From Viscum album (taxonomy: Eukaryota; Streptophyta; Magnoliopsida; Santalales; Viscaceae), in assembly GCA_963277665.1 (NCBI GenBank), contig OY728121.1, forward strand, positions 1,649,492,062 to 1,649,556,061: 64,000 nt of DNA, read 5' to 3'. How positions within the stretch are numbered: the stretch's first letter is position 1; each line of letters opens with the position of its first letter. The notes beneath the pieces were generated by a model. That model was not told the DNA's origin. It ran no database searches and saw only the letters and a list, made by a program, of their open reading frames with translations. Positions 23,690 through 34,322 of this stretch are shown here, piece after piece. The translations under genes and the position numbers were made by a program.

Positions 23690-24130
23690 TAGATAACATT
23701 CCATACATGTGAAAACTATTCAATGTTCCAAGAATGATCTCAATATGGTCCCCATGATCCTCACATTCCATGGAATAAACAATGATATTATTGAAAAACA
23801 TGATAAAAAGTTATTGAGGTACCTATAGAATATATAGTTCTTAAAGGCTATGGATACTTTAGGAGTATTCACTAAACCACAAGACATCAAGAGATATTCA
23901 TAGTTCCCTTATGTACTCTTTAAGATAGTATTAGGAATATATAACTCTCTCAAACTTAGTTCGGGAAATCCATACCCCTGATAAGTCTTATAAGACCATA
24001 TTAATTTCCGATAAAAATTAAAATGATCATAGATCCAAGGTAATGATTTATTTTGAGAGTCACCTAGTTGAGCTTTTGCTAATCAATGATAACTTGAATA
24101 CATATATCAACCTTATTTGAAATGAAATTT
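23690..24130 (-). pseudogene. pol: Reverse transcriptase fragment (gypsy, minus strand)
   Basis: On the - strand, VIID, a stop, QKLN, a stop, VTLKINHYLGSM (about 24090-24030) is the N-terminal RT block. Then YEYLLMSCGLVNTPKVSIAF (about 23925-23860) and KNYIFYRYLNNFL (about 23860-23820) match the palm. The catalytic box region reads FFNNIIVYS near 23790-23760: both catalytic aspartates have become asparagine. EDHGDHIEIILGTLN follows. Non-functional. Confidence 0.8.
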
Positions 24131-24439
24131 ATATCTTTTCATGGTAACATTCTTGAGAATATTCTACCTTTTATCTTGAGATAATTAAGTTATACATTCC
24201 TGTTCTTTAGTTATATGAGGGATATTTGATTTAATGTAAATGAAATGAGTCTCATTCCTAGAGTCAAATTAATATAAAATTCATCATTTTTATCCAATGT
24301 AAATCTTAAATAATACTAACTAAATAAATTTAAATACAATTCCATGACTAATAGAAGTTAATATCATAACTATGTTTAGTAAAATTTAAAAAAAAAATCT
24401 CATTAATTTATAATTGAATATCCCAGTTTCTGGGATAAT

Positions 24440-24830
24440 AGGTCTTAATCTTTGTGATCAAGGAATCCACTCAACATGGATGATCCGAGTGTTAGAATAT
24501 GAATAAATAAACAAGAACATACGATGATAGAAATAAATATGAGGTCTTGATCAAATAATCCTATCAATTTTGAATATGAGGATGGATATATCTATTTAAA
24601 TAAGATGAATATCTCATATGACCTTAATGTCAAGTATCTCCACATTAAATGGGGTTAATTACAAACCATTCTACTTAATATTTCTTAATGTATTAGTAAT
24701 ATATATTTCACAAAGAATAATATCCGCTCAAAAAATTAATTTATCATTCACTTTAGATGATAAAAGATAATTTTTTGTAATTGTATATGATAAATCTACA
24801 ACCATAGATGAAGAAATAAGAATGGAACCT
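24440..24830 (-). pseudogene. Possible gypsy protease fragment (minus strand)
   Basis: Upstream of RT on the - strand, VRGSILISSSMVVDLS (about 24830-24780) resembles the lead-in to a gypsy protease, and LTLGSSMLSGFLDH (about 24500-24455) sits where the conserved LGMDWL block belongs. Both matches are weak; position is the main support. Confidence 0.35.
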
Positions 24831-27664
24831 CTAACCATTTCTGGATAGGATTATAAGACCATAGGTTTCATCACAAATTCTTATAAGAACATATAATTAG
24901 GCTTATTTTTAGGATTAAAATAATAATAATAATAATCCCACCTTTATCCTCATTCTTTCTAAATTCAAAAATAGGTCCTAGATCCCTTAGGTTCATCTAA
25001 CATTATGTGAGATCCTTTGGTATATGAATAATCATTCATATTACTCTTGTGTGGAAGGCACATATATGAAGAACTCTAGGTTTCTTAATCATAAAAATTG
25101 ATGAAAATTATTTATATTATCCTAAAAATATGGCTTATAATATCCATGATACACACATTAAAAATATATCTTAGGTTGAAACCCTTAGAGAACTAAAGAG
25201 ATAAGGTCAGAAGGTTTTTGAACAGTTATATTTCTTTCCCTTCAAGATTACCCCTGTTTTTTAATAAGGAGAATAAATGTGGATTACTTTAACTATAGTC
25301 AAAGAACATAGTATATCAACAATCCCTAACATATTATTATCGACCATCACAATGTTAAATACTTTACCATATGTGGGGACTTTTAAGAGAATGAACTTAG
25401 ATCAGATATCATGTCAGAAACCCCCCTAAAAATGACACTCCATGAGAGTGTCATTGGAGGAAATATGGGAGAATATTATACCAATTAAAAAAAATAAATA
25501 TCATATTCTATCAATAAATTACCTCCTTATATAATATTCCTAAATTTCATAGCCTTATCCACCATAAAGGTTTTGTGATCTAATTTTTGATTGATTATAT
25601 TTTTTAAACCTTTCTAAGGGAATTATTATTTTTAGTTTGTTCTACAAAATAGACACCCTTCATTTATGTATATGGAATTCCAATAAGTAAGATGTGACCT
25701 CTAATTTTAATGTAAATATTTTATAAATAAATTCAAAGGGTTATTCAATTTTATTTAACCAATATTATTTTTCTTAATATCCGTTGTCTCCGTGGAAGAA
25801 TGGCATGTTTTAATTCTTTAATTCAAAAGTGAGATATATCATTTGAGATAATCTCACAAGACTTCACTTACTATGTTGTGGATGGATTAAATAAATTATT
25901 AAATATGGATTATATCCCACTAAAATAAATAAGTGGTTATACTTTTCATATTAAATTTTCCTAAGGATATAGGGTTCAATAAAAATCATATGATGGTTTC
26001 AATATCGATAGAAATTTTTACAAAAGATTCATCATTTCACGACCTATCATTATTGATATCATTTTTCCACATTAGGACCTATATTTATAATTTCAATATG
26101 TTTGTTAATAGTTTTTTCAGTTTAATATAATGATTCATTATTGGATTAGTTGATCCTCACCATATTATCATCTAGTTATTTGGTGAGGATAATTTGAAAT
26201 ATGGTTGGTATAGAGATTCACATTTATTTGGCTGTTTTTCTGGTTTTACCGACATCAGTTGTCCTTTGATTTACACTTATAGAATAATCTCCCAACCATA
26301 ATGTTTCTTTTGACATACTAGGCCCAGTTCAACACCTTCAAAATCCCAGTATTTTTAAGCTGATAAGTATTTCCTTGGGCTAGTTTCATTGCCCGAATTA
26401 GTTCACCACCACCCACATTAATCATATCATGCCACATATCTATATAGAATAAAAAATCATGAAAAATATTCCGGAATATTTTTGTATTAAAATTTATAGA
26501 AAGTAATGATATTTTCATGATTCCATTTTTAAAATATGGGATAATTTTTTTCACAACTAAAAACTCCATGGGATTTTGAGTTTGGTCTACAAGTGATCGA
26601 ATATTAGAGAAAAAGAATACCTGGATGTTGTTTCCTTGATCTTGAGGGTTCAAATTAATATAATTCAAAGAAACTCTCAATTTTTTTTATAAAAAGTATT
26701 TCTCACACTCTAGTGGATATCAAATATCTAGGGACCATTCCAAATTATTTTCATCTTCTTTCTATAGTTTTGGATGGGAACATCATTGATATGGTCTGCA
26801 TAGAGACTCATGTTTCTTATTTAACTACAAGTATGATATTTTATTTATCAATAAAATATATATTGATATTGATTTTGGGTATTTCTCCCCAATATAGTAA
26901 TATTAAATTAGTTTCCCTGGATAAATAACACATTCAGTCACCTATTCTGTTTCTTGAACAACTACTCAAGATACAGGATGCGACCGTAGATGCATTCAAT
27001 GTTTTAAACTTATTATCTTTGAAGAATTCAATAACATGTTCTTGAAAATCATGGGAAAATTCCGATTTTTTCAGGGGATTGGAATGTTCAATATATTTCT
27101 AGTAATAATGATATTGTGATCGATAATGAAAGATATACTAGAATATTAATTAATGTTTTAAGAGGAGGACTTTTCCATAGACATTGATGATTCACCAGGT
27201 CTTAATGTAAAAAAAAATTCATAGGTGGAAGATGTTAAAATATAGGTCCAAATCAGCTATAGCCAATCGTATATAGTACTATCTTAGAGTATAGGGAATA
27301 ATCATCACCACTTCTGATGACTTTGAAGTTTATGATTACACTACACATGACTCATCCATTAATAATGTGGAATTACAACAAGAAGAATAATACTATTTAG
27401 AAATAAAAAATAAAAGAAATGTATCATAAATATGGGAGACTATAATGTGAAGGTAGGTAATAAATATAGAGGGAGAAAACGCTAATAATTTAAACCCTAA
27501 CCAATGATGACTTGATCATCAGAAAAATTATTGATATCCATGAATTATTTTCTTAAAACTAAGACACCTGAGACTATGGATAATAGGAATCATCTTCTTC
27601 TAAAGGAGGGTTCTTAAAATGTTCATGAATAAAGGGGAAATCAAAACCTATTAGATAATTGAAT
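24831..27664. other. AT-rich stretch without recognised gene
   Basis: I see no gene, tRNA or convincing transposon end. A perfect hairpin lies at 25431-25455 (10-bp arms AATGACACTC, 5-base loop) and an (AAT)n run near 24918-24937. The 120-codon - strand frame at 26318-26680 and the + strand frames at 25933-26130 and 26713-26928 have no recognisable domains and no neighbours that support them. The stretch ends at the target duplication of the element inserted at 27670. Confidence 0.4.
25431..25455. repeat. Short perfect hairpin
   Basis: AATGACACTC, loop CATGA, GAGTGTCATT. The 10-bp arms are perfect. No T-run or transposon context explains it. Confidence 0.7.
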
Positions 27665-27669
27665 AGGAG
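27665..27669. repeat. Target-site duplication AGGAG, left
   Basis: AGGAG immediately left of the LTR start is repeated at 39949-39953 immediately right of the other LTR. A 5-bp duplication is the hallmark of LTR-retrotransposon integration and fixes both outer ends of the element. Confidence 0.9.
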
Positions 27670-28762
27670 TGTAACGCCCCGACCCTAGTTACCCAGAGTC
27701 GGTGAATTATTACATAACATTGGCATGATCACAAGAAAGATCAAATAATGAAAGACCAATTGGTTTAGTAGCCTTGGAAACACTAGATACATCCATAAGT
27801 TTTACATTACATCATAAAAAAAACATCTTGTCTTCATATCCCCTCATACTATCCCTGCAGGTCATTCATAAATTACTTCTTCATAATCCTGGGAAAAATA
27901 AAACATTGAAAGGGGTGAGCTCAGATGCTCAGTAAGGATAACATTATAGCAGAAGCTTTCATAAATAAGCATAAACACTTAAGGTAATTTATAACTAAAA
28001 CAAAACCCTTTTAAACTTGAACTTCAGCATAAAATGGAAAAGGTAAAATGAAATAATGCCATTTACTTACTAACATGGATATTCTACTAGTTGAATGATC
28101 ACATGCAATATCAATAACCACTTTCATAATGATGGAATGCATAATTCCAGACTATCATAACCACATAGCCAAGACCTCGTGCCAAGACTACAAATAAGAT
28201 TTTGCCAAGGCCTTGTTCCAAGACACTAGTTTGTCTCATGAGACCTACCGATGCATCGAGGAGCTATAGCGGGCTCCACCCGTCACTTATTAAGTCCAAT
28301 GCATTCCTCATATGAACATGTTTAAACATAACATAAACATTCGTATTAAAAATAGCATACGAAATGTCAATACTTTTACCACAAACCATGAATGGTATAA
28401 AAACAACACATCCACAGTCAAACATAACTCATTCGATACAATATGGAAGATTGTATTGTATCACATTAACCTCAATCAAGAATAATGAAGGATGTTGACA
28501 TAGATGAAAATAATCATCAAAACTATTTGAGAGAAATATCCCCCTTTTCTTGAAAACATTTAAAAGTCACACTATTTGTAAAGAAACATTTAAAAGTAGA
28601 TTTTTGAATCAAAGTGTCCCATACCACTTTGAAACTTTTTAAAAGGAGTTTTAATTTCTAAACATTAATGTCCATATAAATAAATCCTTAAAACCATTTT
28701 TAAAACATGGACATTAATGAGAAAGGTTTAGATGAATAAGTCTTTAAAACATTTAAAAATGG

Positions 28763-28791
28763 TATTTTGGTTAGAGATTCTAACCAAAATA
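28763..28791. repeat. 13-bp perfect hairpin in LTR
   Basis: TATTTTGGTTAGA, loop GAT, TCTAACCAAAATA. The same hairpin is unchanged in the other LTR at 36569-36597. Confidence 0.85.
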
Positions 28792-30052
28792 GACACTTGA
28801 ATACAAATAATTGAGGTAATCAAAACTTTGTAATATCATGAGAATAAAGGGATTCATGATATACTATGTCAAAGTACATTATATACACCACATAAAAGTG
28901 ATTTGGTGTATATCATCAAAGAAGTCTCAATGGAATATAAATTGAGATGAAATCTCCCATAAAGGTTGTATCCTTAGGTTAAGGATAAATCAATGACATA
29001 ATTATGTGTGACAAATATAAATACACTAAATATGATTGTATATTCAGTGTAAAACAATCAAAGGACATTCAAACATATTCTTGTAAAAACAACACCAACG
29101 AATTGGATGTTTAACTCAACAAATGGAGAATGAGTTAAAATTACTCGTATCAAATTCATATCAATGAATTGAGAATTATCAATGGAGTGATTATGTGTAT
29201 CAAACGTATATCCATAGGAAGGGGAGTGGAAATTATGACATAATCAAATGAATAGTGATTCCACACATAATCTTGGAGTAATATAATCAATGAAATATGC
29301 GTAAAGCCAAATGAGTGGAAATTGAAATTTCAAATTCCCTTATCGATTAGGAAACTTACGAAACATACACCCATGAAAGAAGTATCATACCCAGATGATG
29401 TAAATACCCATAAATTAAAGTATATTACACAATTAATACAATCATAGGCAGTACACATACACCACATGCAATAATTAGGCGGTGAATAATGGAAATCTCA
29501 CGAAATTAAAAGTGAGATAAGAAACCCCTTACCACGTTAATCAACTGAGTCGTATGGCCAAAAGTTAATAACCACCAAATTATTTACATAATAACATGAA
29601 TATAAAGAGAATCATGATAATATATATCAAATGGCAGTACCTAATACACCACTTTGAATAATTTAGTGGCGAACAATGGAAATCTCACGGAATTGAAAGT
29701 GAGATAAGAAAATCCCTTACTTGTACTTTTTCCTTGGTCGATGGTAGGTTTAACTACTGTATAATGGTGAAATAATTGTTATTGAATAATACAAGAATCA
29801 TTTACTTTAATATGATATCATATATGATCTTTTAACATTGATTTGTTAATAATATCTTAGAATTATCGTTATTTCGGGTGTTAACGGGTTCATTTTAATT
29901 TATATTCTTTGTTATGTGAGCCATGTTCGTTATTAATGGGATGTATATTATTCATATCCAGAATGATATCAAGTCCTTAGATACTATTTTTAAATCATCA
30001 AATGATAATTATACTTGAATGGATACGATGGAGAATGAATCTTATCGCGTTT

Positions 30053-30087
30053 GTGGAGACGGTAGTCCGTACGTACGCACGAGCGAC
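30053..30087. repeat. GTGGAGACGG-CGTACGTACG motif, copy 1 (3' LTR)
   Basis: A GC-rich motif in AT-rich surroundings: GTGGAGACGGTA, then CCGTACGTACGCACG. A second copy lies 189 bp on (30242-30270). Matching pairs occur in the other LTR (37859-37893 and 38048-38076), and three diverged copies in the solo LTR (57224, 57435, 57623). Confidence 0.85.
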
Positions 30088-30241
30088 AATATCATTCTTT
30101 TGATATTAAAATAATATATAAATGGATGTTATATCATATATAAAGAATAATTAACATGTTATATTAATTATTTACATGAGTTTCACATCATTATTATACC
30201 CATCAAAATAATAATATATTGAATAACAATTACACCACGAC

Positions 30242-30270
30242 GTGGAGACGGTAAGCCGTACGTACGCACG
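30242..30270. repeat. GTGGAGACGG-CGTACGTACG motif, copy 2 (3' LTR)
   Basis: Second copy of the motif starting at 30053. The self-complementary core CGTACGTACG is intact. Confidence 0.85.
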
Positions 30271-30613
30271 TATGGTGACATGTTATTCAAAGGGTGGATA
30301 GAATACTGAATATGGTTGTACCATATTTATAATAACATCACAGTATATGTGAGATACTGGAGTTATTATTTTATAATGGTAAGAACAAAGAAATAAGAAG
30401 TGGAAGAAGAAAGGAACTTGAAAAGGGGTGCTGAAAACATTACCTATTTTTCAGGTTCTTCCTTTTGATTTGATCAAAAGGGCTCCTTAGGTTGGCTTTC
30501 TGATCCAACTAAGGCCTATAGGTTGTAGTGAGGGAAGTTGGGAGATTATTCGGTCAGGGTTTGGACGAGCCAAGTGGCTTGAGAGGTGTGAGGAATGAGT
30601 ATAAGTGGTCTCC

Positions 30614-30620
30614 TTTTATA
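30614..30620 (-). promoter_or_regulatory. TATA box in 3' LTR
   Basis: On the - strand CCCTTATAAAAGGAG contains TATAAAA. Identical to the box in the 5' LTR (38420-38426). In this 3' position it could drive read-out transcription leftward into the flanking DNA. Confidence 0.6.
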
Positions 30621-32142
30621 AGGGAGAGGAGGGGCTCTTTAGGAAAGAGTGAAAGTATTACTTTATAATATAATTATATTCGGTTTATAATGGTCCAAAA
30701 ATAATTGAGGTCGAAGATAAGATGACTCATTTTCTAAATAACTTCAACCAATAATAATTGGACAGGTTTTAGATAATATTTTAATCATTATAATCTTATT
30801 TATTTAAATGATTTATTAATGAGGTAAACATTGCATCATTATTGTGTCATTAATAATTTAAATTATTGGATGTCTAAAAATTATAAATAAAATATAATTA
30901 TGTAGGAAATCTTTTTCTATTTCTAATGAATATTTATAATCGAAAATCCGACATGTATAACCCTATGTAAAAATTGTTCTTCTAAAAGATGTAAGCTTAT
31001 GCCATTTTTATTTTTATTTTAACTTTATTAATATAATGTGTCCCTACCACATACAAGTGGCTCCAAGGGGCCCCCAAATCGACCCAAGGATGCCCATGGT
31101 CGGGTATGTGTCTACCAATAAGGTTAGGACACGTTTTAGGGTAATTTTGTATTATTATAATATTATTTTTTAACCCTTATTTACCGGATTTACCCTTAAC
31201 CATGGTAAATAAAATATTTACCACAGTAATTATTCAAAATGTCTAAAAATAAAAGATACCTATTTACACAATTTGGGAATCCTGATTCCAAATATGGAAT
31301 CCATTTTTCTAAATTCAAAACACAGAAGTGGAAGAAATTAATTTAAAATTAATTCCCGCTGTCAAAACAAAAAGCGTGTTTTTAAGAGGTAATAACTATC
31401 AAAAGATTGACACTTGTTTATGTTCGGTTTAATTGTAAAATTATGTCCAATGACCAAAATTATATTAAATGGTAAAAATATATTCTAAATATACTTTAAA
31501 AACACTCAAATTCACAATTTATCACTATTAATTATTTTTATTAAAAAGGTTGTTTTTAATTAAAATTTAGTAATTTTTACTATTCATCAAAATATGAAAG
31601 TTATCCGAAAAGTACCAAAATTTCACCTTAGGCTAAATTCGATATTCCGAATCCAAAAATGAAGTCCATTTTAAAATATAAAATATATATAATTTCAAAA
31701 TTTAGGTATTACTATTCATAACGGCTAGTTTGATTGGTTGTGGCGTGTGTTAAAACTCAAGGTTGCGTACAACACACGCTACTATTTTATTCAAAGGAAA
31801 GCGTACCGTGGAAGCTTGGGATGTTTCATTTTAAATTTTTTGATGTCCCAATTTATTCAGATAGTTTAAAATATTTTATTTAAAAAGGTTTCACTATTAA
31901 AAGTTGATAAAAGTGCAATACTGAATATCAATCTGTTCTTGCATTATGACTAAGAAACTCATAATAGGGATTCTAAAATTATAAGGATTATATAAAGTTC
32001 AAAATGTAGTTAATACTGTTCATGACCTCTTTTAAGGGCTTTTTTTGTACGTCATGGTGTGATTGAACTCGGTGTTGCGTGTAGTGCATGTTATTGAATT
32101 ATTTTTAAGAAATAACACACTTTGAAATCCTAGGGTGTTACA

Positions 32143-32156
32143 TTCTCCCCTCCTTC
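32143..32156 (-). other. Polypurine tract of the F-box LARD
   Basis: On the - strand GAAGGAGGGGAGAA lies directly before the 3' LTR start (TGTAACACCC). Preceded by the GCGAGGACTCAATTTA wording common at the end of plant gypsy internal regions. This fixes the element as minus-oriented. Confidence 0.85.
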
Positions 32157-32226
32157 AATAAATTGAGTCCTCGCAATTTTAAATTGTTCTTCGAAAATAA
32201 AAGGTTGAAAGTAGAAAATATATTTG

Positions 32227-32762
32227 TGGGAAAACCCACATCGGAAATTGGGTTACTAAAATTTAGTCTTAATATAAGGAAAAGAGAAATGAAAGGGTCA
32301 CCACCAAATTATGATCTCAATTAGGAGAACATTGGTGGCAATTAGAGACATATAATTGGAGGAAAAACGTAAATATTTATAGGTAGTGATTGAGGTCATC
32401 AATCACAAACAAGTATAAAATTGAGGTCCTTAAACTCATCAATCTATGATGATTTGAAATACCATCGGTCCAAGAAAACATAGGGTATTGGGATAACACA
32501 TTTTTGACGTTTCAAAATATCTTAGTTGAAATCCCACATCGAAAAATGAATTAATGAGGCCTCTATTTAAAATAAAGAGTGGAAAGTATGAAGATTACCG
32601 AAAATAACACATACTAGGGTTCCATGTAGGAAAATATGGATATGGAAGAGAAATCTAACCATCAATTATCTGATGGAGAGTGGTAGAGAACATGGATATG
32701 AAAAGGCCAACAATCCCAAAGCCATAAATTAGTGATGATTTAATGTACCATCTAGGACAACA
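32227..32762. repeat. Two-unit degenerate repeat with CCCACATCG motifs
   Basis: Two related units of roughly 285-300 bp (about 32227-32480 and 32525-32762) in the LARD's non-coding 3' internal part. Shared landmarks are ACCCACATCGG (32234-32244) / ATCCCACATCG (32531-32541) and GATGATTTGAAATACCATC (32448) / GATGATTTAATGTACCATC (32734). The motif ATCCCACATCG equals the upstream sequence element consensus of plant snRNA genes (RTCCCACATCG); a T/A-rich TATTTAAAA follows 22 bases after the second. No snRNA is recognised downstream, so promoter function is only a possibility. Confidence 0.5.
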
Positions 32763-33589
32763 TTTTTTTTTAATGTTACATTACATAAGGAAGAGGAATT
32801 CATTTATGATATTGACTAAGAACATTATGAGATATACTTAAATTTTAAGTAGATTTTCATTCTTTAATAAATTTCCACCACTAACTCAATTTTTTTTAAA
32901 CGATGAGTTTTCAAGAAGACTTGGTCACACTGGAAGAACTAGAATAAACTTCTATAGAATCACATGATCCATGTAGGATAAACCATATATTTACATTGTC
33001 TTTGAAGATTAATCAAAACCAAAATGGTTAGTGAATGATCTAATGATCCCCCAAAAGGATATTCATTGAGATAAATATGCACTAATCTTAACTTCTAAAA
33101 TTAAACCAACAATACCCCAAAGTTAAATAGATACCATTCAATAACGAATTGTCCTTACAATCCTTTAATATAATCCAAACTAATATTGAAACCCAAAATA
33201 TAGAAGAATTTGATTATGTAGTCTCCCATGATACATTGTATCTCCAAATGACATAAAATACTCTTAAAGTCACATACTTAAAAGTGATTAACATCATTAC
33301 ATATTCTCTGTTATAGGTTAATCATTTCCATAAATAACCCAAATCACTATAAATCAACAACAAAAACATAGATAAAAATCCACCATTACTCTACAAATGA
33401 AACCTCATTGTATTCTATTTTCCTTGGGCATATAGTGTTCCTAACAAAACGAACATCTTCCAAAATAACATTTATCACTTAATCACCAAATCATTTTCCT
33501 ATACCAAGGGTATTCATTTGATAATACATAATAACCCAAATCAACTTATTATTGATCAATAAAATCATTTAACTAAAAAAAAGTCACAC

Positions 33590-33694
33590 TAACCAGGGAC
33601 TTCACGTAGTCCAGTGGTAGGCGATAAATCCCAATCACACTTTGGTTGTGGGTTCGATTCCCACAGCTTTGTCCGACGCGACGGGTTGTCACAC
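33590..33694 (+). ncRNA. tRNA-like, probable SINE or tRNA-derived relic
   Basis: A Pol III internal promoter pair is visible: box A TAGTCCAGTGG at 33607-33617 and box B GGTTCGATTCC at 33651-33661, 33 bases apart. Box B lies in a perfect T-arm (GTGGG...CCCAC). The 5' and 3' ends do not pair as an acceptor stem, so it is not a working tRNA. GTCACAC at 33583-33589 and 33688-33694 may be a 7-bp target duplication, which would make the insert about 98 bp, short for a SINE. It sits inside the LARD, antisense to it. Confidence 0.5.
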
Positions 33695-34039
33695 AGTCTA
33701 CGTGTTGTCCTTTTTCAAAAACTATATTTTATAATATTACCAAAATGAGATAAATTCCTCAAAATACCATAACATAATTTAACCACAAATCTTATCTCAT
33801 ACCTTGCATTTTCATCCCAAATTATAATAACTTATAATTTCCTCAAACCCAATGATCATGTAAGACCAAATGGTTATTTATAACTATATCTGCAACAGAA
33901 AAGATAATTCTTCCTCAAATATCATGTTCACATGATAAATTGCAGGTTTACACATAGAAGAGAAAATTATTCTAAAGTAATCCCATCAATAAAGAGCACT
34001 AACACTTTTAAACATTTCAACATCCATTTATTTCCACAT

Positions 34040-34310
34040 AGGTTCTTCATCATATGTTCCTCGGGTTTCCACATTGCCTCTTCCATCTTATGATTTCTCC
34101 ATAGATCTTTTACCAGACGAGTCATCCGGTTTCGCAACACTTGATCTTTGGTATGAAGAATTCTGATAGGCTCTCCACAATAAGATAGATCGGGTTCCAG
34201 TTATAATTCTTCATAGGTGAGTACATGCGTTGGGTCAGGCATGTATTTTGTCACTAGAGATATGTGGATCACAACATGAACTCTGGAGAGACTAGGCGGG
34301 TTTGAATTTT
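34040..34310 (-). pseudogene. pol: Integrase C-terminal tail of gypsy pol
   Basis: On the - strand, directly after the F-box stop, the sequence reads SLSRVHVVIHISLVTKYMPD, then PTHVLTYEEL, a stop, LEPDLSYCGEPIRIL, then KDQVLRNRMTRLVKDLWRNH and KMEEAMWKPEEHM. This is the conserved end of integrase in the plant Tekay/Del branch of Ty3/gypsy. Roughly 90 codons remain of a pol that normally exceeds 1000. One stop is visible. It shows which autonomous lineage the LARD came from and that the F-box gene replaced gag and nearly all pol. Confidence 0.9.
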
Positions 34311-34322
34311 GGTAGAATGCGT

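Larger units (their letters stand above)
23150..24830 (-). mobile_element. Ty3/gypsy pol remnant on the minus strand
   Basis: Read right to left on the - strand, a possible protease, an RT and an RNase H occur in Ty3/gypsy order. LTRs, gag and integrase were not found. All frames are broken. This is a separate, very old insertion from the one at 1-7461. Confidence 0.75.
27670..32142 (-). repeat. 3' LTR of the F-box LARD (4473 bp)
   Basis: Left-hand copy; on the + strand it begins TGTAACGCCCCGACC and ends TAGGGTGTTACA, giving the inverted termini TGTAAC/GTTACA. It aligns end to end with 35475-39948. It contains the repeat pair with CGTACGTACG, several hairpins, a TATA box and no gene. It is the 3' copy because the polypurine tract adjoins its right edge. 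Confidence 0.92.

Noticed and set aside
26318..26680. 120-codon open frame on the - strand
   Set aside because: No recognisable domain, no neighbouring gene or element structure, and composition like the surrounding AT-rich DNA.
33600..33672. Functional tRNA gene
   Set aside because: Box A, box B and T-arm are good, but the two ends do not pair into an acceptor stem.
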